From contig CDMY01000243.1 of NCBI GenBank assembly GCA_001179505.1, forward strand, positions 7,775 through 71,774: DNA of 64,000 nt, given 5' to 3'. The notes under the pieces are model-generated. The model made no database searches and was not told the origin of the DNA. It was given only the letters and a program-made list of their open reading frames with translations. Positions 34,041 through 46,369 of this stretch are shown here, piece after piece. A program made the translations under genes and the position numbers. The DNA comes from Vitrella brassicaformis. Taxonomy: Eukaryota > Sar > Vitrellaceae. Each line of letters begins with the position of its first letter. The first letter of the stretch is position 1.

Positions 34041-34443
34041 GGCGAGGCGTGGCCTGAAAGCACAACGAACGGCGCACAAGCACATGCTTCGCCTGCTCAA
34101 CATGACATCGCGCATTTCCTACCTGATGAGCCGCTGCTGTGGCGATGCTGGACGAAAGCACAGTCAGTAGTAGTGCTGACAAGCCGAAGTAGTGGAATAC
34201 AATCGAAAAGTGGCTGCTTGATGCGCTTGCGAAGCCAGGTAAGCGTAGTGGAAGATACGAAGCACAGAGAGTAGATTTTTTAATAGGATATGGTGCAGGC
34301 GGCTTCGTGAGATGCCGACTTCCATCGGAGCCGGAAACTCCGTCTTTTTCTCCCGAAAAAACCGCGAGCTGCAAGCTTAGCTCGCAGATCTTCGAGAATC
34401 TTCTCGAGAATCAACACAGAGAACCATCAACACCACCACGAGA
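34041..34443. promoter_or_regulatory. Head-to-head intergenic region
   Basis: A 403 bp spacer between the trehalose-phosphate gene (minus) and the gene at 34444 (plus). It contains an A/T-rich element TTTTTTAATAGGATA (about 34275-34290) and a near-palindrome around TCTTCGAGAATCTTCTCGAGAA (34388-34410). Promoter role inferred from orientation only. Confidence 0.3.
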
Positions 34444-35373
34444 ATGGCACTCCCTGACAGCCCATCAACATTCAAAGCGTGGCTCATGGAGGCGTGGGAT
34501 CTGTGCCTGGATGAGCACAAGGTAATGGCGAACGATGCCACTGAATGGAACGATTGATGGATGGGCACGTGCCCTCTGCTACGTGGCGCTGCAGCGCGAG
34601 TGTGACCGGAAGGACCGAGAACGCCTCACGACACTCGCCAGATCATGCGAAGTGGCTGTCCTCAAGTGCGATATGCACCCCTCCTCAAAGACGCCGTCCA
34701 TCAACGACTACAATCTGGAGGTCGAATTGGCTTTCGCAGAGAGAGGAGACCGCACGGTCAAGATATTCATCGATATGGGCCGTCTTGTGCGCCTCGTGGA
34801 GGACGAGCGAGTCAGAGAAGGTGCCAGTGGCGATGAATCTGCTGTGGAGCTTGCGATGGATCTGAGTTGGAGCGTGCAGCTGAGCGGATCTGCCAAGGAG
34901 TTGCTGGCGGAATACCACGGCACCGCCAAGCTGTTTGACGATGGATCTGTGCCGCCCTGTGCGAGTGAGGAGCGTCACGACGTCGAGAATGGTGTGCTCG
35001 AGCGACTGCGGGACGCATTGGCGCCCAACATCGACCCGCCCATCCTGTTCCTCGATCTGCTCCCGTGCATCCCTTTGGACAAGTCGGTGTCGCCCTTCAA
35101 GTACCGCCTTGCACTGCTCGAAGACCGACTTGTCGATGTGAGCCGCTCATACGTTCCTCCCTCACACGAATGGATGACCGCTCTCTCTCTGGGGTGTGTG
35201 CGCAGGAGTGTTGGGACGAGGAGGATGAGAGTGAAGCCCTCAAATCTTTGGAGGTGGCCAATGATGACGAGGAAGAGGAGGAAGATGAGGCCATGCCGCC
35301 ACGCCCTGTCCCAGGGCCCGTCTCGGGTGTGCGCAGCAGCCAGAGAAAGAAGGCCAAGACCAAAAGTGGATAG
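34444..35373 (+). CDS. Unrecognised protein with acidic-basic C-terminal tail
   Basis: Start ATG at 34444 gives MALPDSPSTFKAWLMEAWD. The first intron begins GTAATGG after LCLDEHK and ends GCTGCAG, joining to RECDRKDRERLTTLARSCEV. The second begins GTGAGCC after RLVDV/RLVD and ends GCGCAG, joining to ECWDEEDESEALKSLEV. The middle part has DYNLEVELAFAERGDRTV, KIFIDMGRLVRLVED and a hydrophobic ILFLDLLPCIPLDKSVSPF. The end is a run of Asp/Glu followed by SSQRKKAKTKSG, a likely nuclear signal; TAG at 35371-35373. About 265 residues. The composition suggests a nuclear protein. No family recognised. Confidence 0.65.
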
Positions 35374-35987
35374 GTAGTCAATCAGTCGGTCGGCCGGCCG
35401 GCGACTTTCTGGGCGGATGGGACGAGTGAAAGGGATGGATGGATGGACGGGTGTGATGCATCAATTGTGTTGTTGTCGGCATGTCGTGGCATTTGGACAC
35501 ATGTACTGCAGGGGGTAGCGTAGCTAGCTAGCTGTACTGAGTGTGCGCTGGCAAGAATGTGGCACTGAGAAACTTCATGGATGCACTCCACTCCAACGAA
35601 TCAGAACGTGACAAATATCCTATCCTCACGCGCCTCATACAAAACATCCAATCCCATACATACTTAATCGATTCGAATCAATCAATCAATCAGCACGCTA
35701 GCTGCACCGCTATATATATCGCTGGCTGGATGCGATGCATGTGAGAGCTGTCTGGTCTGCGGGCACGTACATGTATGTCCACACGCATTGCATTCTTGCA
35801 ACGGCTCCAGAAACTAATTGCAACAGAACATCAACAAAACCGCTGGCCGGCGGATCGTCGCCCATCCAAAAGAGGGCGCGCCCTCAGGCTGCCGTAGGCC
35901 CCATGTCTGTCTGTCTGTCCATTGTCTGTCCATGTGGTTGGTGTGTATGCTATGGTAGGTACCCACACTGCAGCTAGTGCAGGTGCG
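35374..35987. other. Intergenic region between convergent genes
   Basis: About 610 bp, more A/T-rich than coding DNA at 35640-35720, with short AATC and TAGC repeats. No gene seen. Confidence 0.5.
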
Positions 35988-38900
35988 CTACACGCCCGAG
36001 AACTGCAGTAGTTGTGTGAGGGTGTCTTGTGGGTCGCCAGTGAGTCTGTTGCGCAGGAGGGCGTGGAGCGGCCCGCCGCTCTTGAGCGTCTCCTTGGAAC
36101 CGATCTTCTTCAACGCGTAAAAGGACAATGTCACCTACACACACCCACACCCACACAGACGTAGAGCCAGGCAGGGAGGCGAGGCCTCCAGCCCAGTAGC
36201 GCAATGCATGCAATTTGTGTACCTCCGTGACGATGCGATCGATGGAGACGAACTCATCACCGAAGGCATTCCTGAAGACGACACACACACAGAGACGGAC
36301 GCAGTGAGTGAAGTGCGAGGGCGTGTGTGTGGTGCTTGCTGGTCAGGCAGTGCAGTGCATCCCCTCCCTACCTGAGGAATTCTGTGATGCATCTTGCGTT
36401 ATTGGGTTTTGACAGCGCATCCTTGGCCAGCTTGGACAATGCCCCAGACTTAACAACACAACAGCACGCACAACAAACCATTGATGGATGGATCGGTGGG
36501 CAGATGGCGGTTTGCTCGCCTCGCCTACTTTGGGGTCTTTGAGTTCGATGGGGTCTCCCTGCTCGTCCTCCGCCGCCATGTACCTCATCCACCCCGCCAG
36601 ACCCAGCGAGCAGTGGTGGATGTGCAGACCTCGATCACACAACTCCTGCACATCCACGCCCCATCCCATCGACACAAACGAACAGACGACTCCATCAAAT
36701 CAACGCAGACGACTCCTTTCATCCGTCCTTACCATGACGGATTCGCGCATGGTGTTGTAGAACTTGGTGGATCCGTCCTCTGCGATGCGTGCGATCTTGT
36801 CCTTGATGAATCGGTTGCCGAACCGCTCCACAATCTTCTCCTTGTACCGCTCGATCTCGATCCGCACGTTCTTGACCGTCGGGGTCACCTCGTCCATATA
36901 CGATCGCAGAAATGACGACACCAGCACGTCAGCTACAGCATCGTCCACAAACCTGCACGGCACGGCAAGCAGACCGACAGACACACACACAGCCGGCCGG
37001 ATGCATTCAGTTGAGATGGTGTGGTGTGGTGTGTGGTGTGTGGTTGCCTGTATCCGAGAAGGTATCCGAGGTAGGCGAGGACGCCGTGGCCGCCGTTGAG
37101 CAGGCGCAGCTTCATCAGCTCGTACGAATGCACATCCTTGACGAACATCGCACCCACCTGGTGGACACATACAAACAACCCAATCCAATCCAACAACCCA
37201 ACACAACACAAGACACCATGGGGGCGGTGGGCTGGTTGGGGTGATCTCTCGTGTGTGTGCTGTGTGGCATCAATGTAGCCGCCCCCTCCCTCCCTCGTGT
37301 GGTAACAAACAGACATGTTCAAATCGCGGGCGGCCACACGAGAACTTGTCCTGCATTGTATGTCACACACACGTGCACCGCACCGGATACGCACCATTCG
37401 GTTGCGTGTTGTGTTGCGTTGTCGGCTGTTTCTTTCTTACCTCAATGACCCACTGTCTGAATTCCTCGGCCACGACAGGCCATTCGTCGAGGAGCAGGAA
37501 GTCCTGGGCCAGGATGTCGCGGTGCTCGGGGCCCGTCTGGGGCGTGATGCGATCAACCATCGAGCTGGGGAAGCTGCACAGATTGATGTGATGACCAGAA
37601 ACATTTGCACACAGGCACGGAGAGAGAACGATGATAGGTGGGTGAGATGGGAGTGAGAGGGGCTTGCAGGCCCGCATGCCGCGGTGGGCTATAGTCACCA
37701 GACATTCTCTTCGACCCATTCCTTGAGTGCCCCCGAGGGGTCGTAGCGGCCGGCGAAATCCAACACCATTCGCCGAGCAACCTGAGAGAGGGGCACACAC
37801 ACATCCGACACGACAAGCTCCCCTCCCCAGCCATCCCATCCTTCTGTGTGTCGGTGAGTCAGTCAGTCTTACAATTCCGTTCTCCGGCAGGTTGTCGCAG
37901 GCCATGACGGTGAAGGGCACTTGGTTGGCGTCCCGACGGCGGATCAGACCCGCTGTGATGAACCCTATCGCACTCGACGGACATGACAGATCCTGAATGA
38001 ACCCAGACAGAGAAACGGGGGACACAGAGAATGCGTGTGCATTCCCGTGCGTCGTTCTTTCCCTGCCTGCCTTGAGGTCGTGTTGTATGAGGGGGTTTTG
38101 GAAGTCGAGGCCGCCGTCCGTGGCCTGGCAGTAGCCCTTCTCCGTCACAGTGAGGCTGACGATCTTGGTGCGGGGGTCGCTCACACGCTGGATGGCCCGC
38201 TCGGGCTGGTCGGGGACGTACACGTAGTCCATCATCGAACCAACCACACGCGCAGCGTTCGACGTGCTGCTCCGCGTCAACACCTGCCCAACACACAGCA
38301 CACACAAAGATGTGCATATCGGCAGACGCACACGAAACGCCCCTCTACCCTACCACAACCACCAAGACTGACTGACCGTGTAGAGGTAGTCTTGGTTTCT
38401 GAGAGCGTCTCTCATTTTGGTGTCGAATGGCATGAGGCCCACGCCGCAAAGGCCCCACTTGGGGTCCTTTGCGAGGGACTCGGCCGACTCGCCCCCGCCC
38501 CCTCCCCCGCCCGCCTTGGGGCTGCTGCTGCCGCCCGTCGCGTGCAGAGACTCGCGGGCCCTCGCCTGAGCCGTCAGCAACTCTGATCGATAGATAATGG
38601 AGAAGAGACGAGATGAGATGAGAGCTGGTTGGTTGGCCTGTGTGTGTGGTTGGTATGACTGACTGACTGACTGACCGTCCAGGTAGACGGCCTGGTGTGA
38701 CCTGTGGAAGCCGCCCACACCGATGTGCATGATCCAGCAATCCACAGTCGAGGCGTCGCGGTTGTATCCTGCAGACCACACATATATATGAAGGCAGGAA
38801 TGATGCTTGTCTTGTGTGTGGGAGTGTGTGTATCTGCCTGGCCTGCACCATCCCTGCACTGGAACCTAACCGTACCTACCGGGTATTTTGAGTTCGTGCC

Positions 38901-39687
38901 ACCTATTGGCCTCTGAGAGTTTCTTGATACGCGGCAGGTTGGCCTGGCAGATGGGCAGCAGCAGCGACTTCTTCCGCGCCTCGTCCAATGACAGCAGCGG
39001 CGTGTGCGGCGAAAAATAAAACCGCAGCCAGTCCTCCTCGTTGGCGAAGTGGTGCGGCGTGGTCGGGGCCGCACCCACAGCAGCAGCACCACCACCACCG
39101 GCGGCGGCGGCATCCTTGTCGTCGATCAGCTGCTCATCGGCGAAGTCCTCACGGCTGGCACGCCGCTGGAAGTCGACGCGGGTCTTGGCGGTGGCGTCGC
39201 CCTTCCTCTGCTTGCGCTCAAACAGATCCTTGGCCTCACCACGAGCACCTGAGCAGTGAGTGAACGGGACACATACACACACACAAGGGACCGACCATAC
39301 GTTTCAATGGTGTGGTTGCTGCTTGCTTCTGTTGGCTGGACATCTGACTGACCCTTGGCTCCGTGGAGGCGCCAGTTCTGGTAGCCTGCAGCCACAGAAA
39401 AGCACATGTATGTCAGACACACACACAGAGAGAGATGGATGCCGGGCCTTTCATTCATTCCGCGTGTGTCATGTATGTGACTGACCTTTTCTGAACTCGT
39501 TGGTCTTTTCGCGAATGCGGGCGATGGTCTCATAGCCGGGCAGCGATAAAGGCGCTGCCTCGTCAGGCAGGATGAGGTTGAGGGCGGCAAATTCATTCGA
39601 CTCAGGGGTGATCTCCTCGCTCTCCCGCCGGTCGGGAAGCACTGCGGGGGCGCCGCTGCGCTCCTTGTCAACCTTGCTCTCCACCAT
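35988..39687 (-). CDS. Polyol dehydrogenase of the long-chain mannitol dehydrogenase family
   Basis: Start ATG complementary to 39685-39687 (MVESKVDKERSGAPAVLP). An N-terminal extension of roughly 150 residues, with an Ala/Gly-rich patch, precedes the enzyme. Family blocks in order are IMHIGVGGFHRSHQAVYLDG (NAD(P) site), WGLCGVGLMPFDTKMRDAL, DYVYVPDQPERAIQRVSDP, VSLTVTEKGYCQ, VMACDNLPENG, FPSSMVDRITPQTGP, VKDVHSYELMKLRLLNGG with HGVLAYLGYLLG (the catalytic K...N..H signature), and FGNRFIKDKIARIAEDGSTK. About fourteen exons; stop TAG at 35988. It should interconvert mannitol and fructose, or a related polyol and ketose, in the cytosol. All catalytic residues look present. The extension is unusual for the family, and an upstream in-frame extension to about 39783 is also open. 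Confidence 0.85.
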
Positions 39688-40508
39688 CGACAAACAAACG
39701 GCCGATACGCACGAAGCAACCGAAGCGGACGCTGGCGCCCGGATACTGTGAGAAAGGCGGCTGGTTGTGTATCCAGTATGCAAAGTAGCGGCTTAATTCG
39801 AAGATGCGTGTGGCCTCTGAGCGATCTGTATCTGCGCTAGGGCAGCGAAATGCACCGTGAAAGACTTGCAAGCTTGGGCTGGCTGGCGCAAGAGTGGAAG
39901 ACAGGGGTGCACACAGCAGCTCGTAGCCCTTCTGCAGCTCGTCTGGCGTGGAGGGAACCCCCTGCTGAAGGATACACACACCCTTCCCTTCCGGACGAAG
40001 AGTGGACGGGCATCCATTCCATCCTGGAAGGCACCCACGGCAGGCAGCGGCATGGCATCAGGTGAGGGGGGAAGGGCGGATCGACATTGACGGAGGGGAG
40101 GGGCGCACACGCACTTATCTACTCGCACAACCACACAATCCCATCGACCAGTGAGGCCAGTCAGTGTGTGTGCGCAGCCAGGGGGAGGGCACTCTAGCCG
40201 CCTGCACACGTGGCAAAGGCGCCCAGTGACGGTTTGTTGCCGTGTCTCTGTCAGGTTGAGATGACTGCGGGCGAGAGGGTCTCTCTGGAGGCATGGTGTG
40301 GTCAGGGCCGCCCCACTCTTTCATAACTCAAGACCAACAGCGCGCCCGCCACACACACAGCCTCCTGGCCAGCCTGCAGCACCTGACAAGACCCTCTTCG
40401 ACATCTGTACCAGCACGAACACCCCCAGCGTCTTCCCGCCCGCCCCAAGCCCACGCCTTGCCGACGAGTGAGTCGACCACCGCCGGCCGGTCCGTCGTGT
40501 CGTCAATT
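39688..40508. other. Head-to-head intergenic region, likely two promoters
   Basis: About 820 bp between the mannitol dehydrogenase (minus) and the cyclin gene (plus). No coding sequence is convincing, although the minus-strand frame upstream of 39687 stays open for about 95 bp. Confidence 0.4.
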
Positions 40509-43101
40509 ATGGGACAGTACTTCTCTGCCAACACCGCCAACAACAACCAAGGGGGAGCTGCGCAGAGATACCAGAGACCACAAGCTGCACCAGGTGGTGC
40601 AGCCACAGCCATGGACACCGACTACTACGCCCGACCGCCCCACCACCCCCCCACCAGTGGGCAGCCACCAGCCGCCAGCAGGTACCAGAGCCTCCGCGTG
40701 ACGCCCTGCTCAAGGCCCACCCAGCAGCTTCAGCGACAGCAGCAGCATCAGCAGCATCCGAATCAGGCATCGCCCACCGAGATGCCCCCCAACAAGGGCC
40801 TGCTGATGGGCGACGCGCGGTTCCAGAAGTGCCTGTCTGGCGACAGCATCACGTCGGCGTGCAGCACCCACGTGCCGAGCAGCCCCAGCTCGAGCCGCAG
40901 CAGCAGCACGGGAGGCACCCCTGCTCACTTCATCCTCAGTGAGATGACAGGCGGTCACCACGGTGGCATACCCGGTGGGCATGGACAGCTCAACGAGCTC
41001 TCCGCTGCCATGCAAATCGAGCCCACCCACCAGCACCCCCACCAGCACTCACACCAGCACCACAATCAGCCGGCCAGGCGCAGCGTGACGTCGCCCGACG
41101 GATCAACTGTCCCTGTGGGTGGCGACTACCACTGGGGGCAGCTGGGCCACCCGAGCCAGCAGCCCAGCCGTGATGCGGCGGGGGATGGGATGCCCAGCGA
41201 GCTGAGGAACACACTGCTGGCGTCCGCGGCGCAGGAGATGGTCGACTCGGGCTACTTCCCGGGCCAAGACGATGTCACCGACATGGCCAGCGCCTTCAGG
41301 AGGGTGAGCAAGCCACTCAATCGCCCACTGACCAACACACAACGTGCTCGCTGCCTGTCTGTCTGTCTGTCTGCAGGCGCCGTCTCGTGTGGCGAGTGTC
41401 CCGAGTGACGGTGGTGCCGGCAAGACGCCCGTGCAGACAGGCGCCTTCTACCCCTACCAGTCGACCCGCTCCACCCCCACCCCATCCCCGCCCCCCCTCC
41501 AGGACGAACATCCCCCGCCCTGCCCCCCCTTCGTCAGCCCCACACCACCACCACCAGCCCCCAGCGCTGCTGGGGTATACTCCCACACCCACACGCATCG
41601 AAGCGACAGGCGCCACAGCCTCGCCTCCGACTACGACGTGCGGGCGGCCCATTCATCGCACCAATCGCACCAATCGCAATATGCGTCGGTGTCTGTCTCA
41701 TCGCACCATCAGCAGCATCAGCAGCAGCAGATGTTTCTCACGCCGCACGTGCGGCTGCGCGAGGCGGGTCTACTGCAGCAGCAGGACCCCCACCACAGCC
41801 TTAGCCGGGCGGGCACCTTCCCGCCACCCTGCCCGCCATATAGCTTCGACCCCCGCTCACAGCCGGGCGGCGAGGGGAGCAACGACGGCTTTGACGTGTC
41901 GATGGAGGAAAGATCCCGGCGAGGTGGGCTGATGATGGGCGGGGCCTTTGGCGGGCGAGGCGACCAGATGCGTGACAGTGTGATGGACCGTGGTGGCCCA
42001 CCCACGACCGGCCCCCCGTGTGTGTCGCCCTCGTCCCCCTTCCCATACATCCTCCCCACACACCCTCCTGGCCGCGGGATGCATCACGGCCATGGGCAGC
42101 AGCGGCGTGAGCGGGACGAGACGTGTGGGCCGTACCGGTTTGAGCCGCATGACCAGGAGAAGCTGGCGCAGCTGTCGCATGACGACCTCATCCAGGCGAT
42201 ATCATGCCTCCTGGGTGCTATCACCAGCAGCGACAGACAGCCAGGACAGGTCAGCGGGATGGATGGTCCATATGTATACCTGTCTCACAATTCGAGTCTA
42301 CGTGTGGTTATGGTTGTGGTTGTGGTGTGTGTGGCAGGTGACGAAGTTTGACGCGGTGCGCGTGCCTGGGATCTCCGTGAGGGAGTACTTCATCAGGTGG
42401 GCGAGGTGTGTTGTGCAGGTGCGTGTAGGGGTGCATGGCATGGCATGTGTCGTTGTGTCGTTGTGTGGATGCAACCATCGGTAACGTGCAGGTTGGCTGA
42501 GTTCTTCAGCTGCAGCCCCACGTGTCACCTGCTGTCGCTGATCTATATCGACCGCATCGTCAAGTGCACACCTAACTTCAAAGTCGACGCTCTCAACATA
42601 CACAGGTATGTTGTACCAATCACACCTCAATCCACCCATCCATCCATACATCCATCCATCCAATACGTGCCTGCCTGCCTGCCTGCCTTCCTGCCTGCGC
42701 CAGGTTGCTGGTGACGAGCACCATGCTGGCCGCCAAGTTTTACGACGACAAGTTCCTCAGCAACGCCTATTATGCCCAGGTAGGCACACGAGCCCACTCT
42801 CTCTACTGCTGATATGGTATGGCTGATAAATACGACTGGTCGGTCGGTGAATGTCCATCAATCCATCAGGTGGGTGGTGTGAGCACCAAGGAGATCAACC
42901 GGCTGGAGCAGCGGTTCCTAGCGCTGCTCGACTACCGCCTCGTTGTCGTCCCCCACGAGTTCCACCAGTACTCCAACTACGTCATCTCACTCGCACAGGG
43001 TACGGACGGCACCATCCACCATCCAACTCAACTCACACAGACACACACACAGATATGGACTCTCTCCCTCTGTTTGTGTCTCAGTGATGCGTGGGGGCTG
43101 A
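40509..43101 (+). CDS. P-type (PHO80/PCL-like) cyclin with long disordered N-terminus and myristoylation motif
   Basis: Start ATG at 40509 gives MGQYFSANTANNNQGG, with Gly2 and Ser6 as in N-myristoylated proteins. About 600 residues of Gln-, His-, Pro- and Ser-rich sequence follow, including HQHPHQHSHQHHNQ. After introns from about 42249 the cyclin box is assembled: VPGISVREYFIR, LAEFFSCSPTCHLLSLIYID, NFKVDALNIHR, LLVTSTMLAAKFYDDKFLSN, GGVSTKEINRLEQRFLALLD and YRLVVVPHEFHQY. These are the diagnostic blocks of PHO80/U-type cyclins, regulatory subunits of Pho85/CDK5-like kinases. The last intron (GTACGGAC to TCTCAG) leaves VMRGG and TGA at 43099-43101. The CDK partner would be held at a membrane if the protein is acylated. 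Confidence 0.85.
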
Positions 43102-44887
43102 TAGGTGGACTCGACTGACGGATGGTCGCTCTACCAGGCTGCTTGCGCCGACGCACTGGGGGGCTGGTTGGTTGGTTGGTCGGTTGGTTGGTTGGGTGAG
43201 TGAGTGAGACGGTGGGACCGAGCGGGGAGCTCGGGTGGGATGAATGAATGGATTTATGTATACAAGCATTCATCGGTTTTGTTGGCTCACTCACTGTCTG
43301 CCTGCCTGCATACTTACAGGGATGGTGTTTGGGTGGGTGCATGACAGTTGCGAGGGGGGAGGGAGGGAGGGAGGGAGGGGAGTGGAATGGGATGGGTGGG
43401 AGTGGTCTCTATCTATCTAGCTGCCTATCTATCTGGTACCTTTCTTCCTTCCTAGGCTCTCTACTGCTGCGGTGCGGGGCTCGGCTCATTTGTATGGGTG
43501 TGGGAGAGTGGATGAGTGGATCTATCTGTGGATCTGTGGATGTGATGTCTCTGTGTGCGTACTTACGTGGCTGTCCCGCTCTGCCTGCCTGTCTGATCGA
43601 TTCGTTTGAATGAATGGAATGCTGCCCGATGGATGAATGAATGGATGGGATGGCGTGTGTGAGACCGACCGAGCTAGCGACCGACTGATCGCAATTGACC
43701 CTCTTCCTTCCTTGGTCGGTGTCTGTCTGTCAGTCTATCTGGCTGGCGTGGCCGTGTCGTTTTTGGCGCTCCATCCCGTTGCCCAGACAGACGTCTGGGA
43801 ATGCACTGCACGCGAGAAAAAAAGGGCTATGGGCTTCCCGCTCGCTACTCGTTCATCTTCGCACTGCCCTTGCCAACGCACCGCGGGATTGTGGTGCATG
43901 GCCATGCAATCAAACGTGGTGCGGTGCCATTGGCAGCTTAGCTTGAGGGGGACGAGGAGCACAGAGGCGGCCAGCACAGCAAGCCAAGGAAGGTGGGACG
44001 GGACAACGGGATGAAAGCACGGAGGGAGGAGGGAGGGAGGTTGGCCACAGCGAGCTTTGATGGATGGATGGATTGGTGCGTGTCGGTCGCATGTCAGGGT
44101 GGCTGGCTGGGGTGGTGGGCGGATGGTGGATGGTGGAGGGGCTGAGTGAGTGATTCGTCAAGGTGGTTTTTCAAACCCCCCCTCATCTCACCTCACCACA
44201 CCCCGCCATCCACCCGTCTGTCTGGTTTGTCTGTCGTCTGCCTCCCTGCATGGGTGGGTGTACGGGATGGATGGGCTCCCTCTCACTGGTCTGTCCGCAT
44301 ACTTTTTGCCCGCCTGTCTGCCTGTCCGCCTGCCTGCCTGCCTGCCACAGACACGTGTGGTGTCGATTTGTTGTCCTGACTTCTTCATCTGCCGTTGTGA
44401 GAGAGAAGGGAGCAGCCAGCCAGCCAGCACGTTTCTCGTAGTCAGTTGTGTCGCCCCGTTTCCGTAGTCAGTCAGTCAGTCGCCCTGATTGTTTTCGTTT
44501 GTTCGTTTCTTTGTCTCTGTGGGTGTGTTCCTTTGTTTCCCTTGTCGTAGGCAGGTAGGTATTGCCTTTGTGTAGAGAAAGGCACACAGGTACGTATATC
44601 TACATACCATTCGTCCCGTCCCATTCACTCCCTGCCTGAGCGAGTCAGCCGGCGGGCCCTGTAGGCCACTCACTCACGCGGCGTGGCGTGGTTGGTTGAT
44701 TGGATGGGGTCCATTGCTACAGAGGTACTTACATGAGTTTCTGCGTCAGTTTTAAGCAAAGGGGTGGATGGATGGATGGATGTGTCAAGGCAGCAAGTAT
44801 CTCCAGGCGGCTGGGTGGTGGTGGTGATGTCTATGTGTGCAGGTGCGGCTGGGGTGGGGGGAGTGGGGGGAGGCAAGGAGAGAGAGG

Positions 44888-44920
<33 letters not shown>

Positions 44921-44928
44921 TGTGTGTG
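44888..44928. repeat. Compound (CT)n(GT)n microsatellite, copy 1
   Basis: A CT run of about 15 bases passes directly into a GT run of about 25 bases. Confidence 0.85.
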
Positions 44929-45929
44929 AATGTGCTGTGGATGAGCACTCGCTTTGACAGATCGTCAGACAGACAGACCGGAAGGGTTTTGGAGGGGCGG
45001 GAGGACGGGACGGACGGGACAGGACAGACAGGGCACTGATAAGGCAGGATGCGCCGCGCCACAAAAGGTCTGACGACTGGCTGAACGGATGAGATGATGG
45101 GTGTGCAGTGCACACACAGGTGATGTGATGTGATTGATGATGTGGAAATGAGGAACGGCGCAGACGGACAGGCTATTCGATTTTTGTACCAGTACCCCAG
45201 CCAGACACACAGAGAGAGAGAGGGAGAGAGAGGCGCACGGTGGCGGGCGGTGGACGGGGAATGGTTTCGTGACGGCTGCATCTGACTGGCTGTACTGTTC
45301 TGACCTGACCAGCATGTCTGAGCATCGGCCGCGTGGATCTGCCTGCCTGACACTGACTGACTGAATGCTGTCCTGTCCTGTGTTCCCTCCTCTCTCCCGT
45401 CCCCCATCTTCTACCTACCATCCTCTCTCTCTATTGCCTTATCTCTATCGCTCGCTATAACCACGTACCCACCCACTGCCGACCCACAGGTGTCCATCCA
45501 TCTCGGCGGGCAGGCCGCACTGCATTGGAGCTGCGCCGTTGCCCGCCGTCATTCCGTGGTTGGTGGTTTGTTTGCCTCAAGCCAAAAGTGACTGACTGAC
45601 TGACTGAGTGACTGAGTGAGACTGAGAGGGAGTGGATGGGTGTGAGTGTGTGTGTGAATGATTTGCTGCATGGCGCGACATATCATATCTACTTACCATT
45701 TGAGCTGCCACACACACACACTTATCTGCATCTCATCGCACCGCATCGCATGACATCGTCCAGTGAGTGGACCCCCTGGCTGATCCGCCCGTCTGTCTGT
45801 CTGTCCATGTGATCGCACATATTTTTCCACGCGAGCTGGCTTGGCACGGACGCTCATCCAGGTTATCAGGGCGGCGGACAGGACAGGACAGATCGCACGC
45901 GGCAATGGATGGATGGATGGATGCTACTC

Positions 45930-45966
45930 GCCTCTCTCTCTCTGTGTGTGTGTGTGTGTGTGTGTG
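45930..45966. repeat. Compound (CT)n(GT)n microsatellite, copy 2
   Basis: Same structure as the tract at 44888, about 1 kb away: CCTCTCTCTCTCT running into GT repeats. Confidence 0.85.
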
Positions 45967-46069
45967 AGGGAGGGAGGAAGATTCGTGTATCGCTGCGATG
46001 GTCGATGTGCCTCGCCACTGTAGGGCGGGGCACTAACACACATTGGTTGGGAGGGAAGGGGGGGGGGAG

Positions 46070-46369
46070 NNNNNNNNNNNNNNNNNNNNNNNNNNNNNNN
46101 NNNNNNNNNNNNNNNNNNNNNNNNNNNNNNNNNNNNNNNNNNNNNNNNNNNNNNNNNNNNNNNNNNNNNNNNNNNNNNNNNNNNNNNNNNNNNNNNNNNN
46201 NNNNNNNNNNNNNNNNNNNNNNNNNNNNNNNNNNNNNNNNNNNNNNNNNNNNNNNNNNNNNNNNNNNNNNNNNNNNNNNNNNNNNNNNNNNNNNNNNNNN
46301 NNNNNNNNNNNNNNNNNNNNNNNNNNNNNNNNNNNNNNNNNNNNNNNNNNNNNNNNNNNNNNNNNNNNN
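46070..46369. other. Assembly gap of 300 N
   Basis: Exactly 300 unknown bases. The left edge is a run of G (GGGAAGGGGGGGGGGAG) and the right edge CCTTCCCCCCCCCCCC, so the gap sits in homopolymer-like sequence. True gap length is unknown. Confidence 0.95.

Noticed and set aside
34388-34410. Near-palindrome around TCTTCGAGAATCTTCTCGAGAA considered as heat-shock element
   Set aside because: GAA/TTC units are present, but spacing is irregular and no other support is available; left as part of the divergent spacer.
44670-45407. Open frame of 245 codons on the minus strand
   Set aside because: Composed largely of microsatellite-derived runs (THTHTHTHRERERE, LSLSLS) without any protein-like conserved block.
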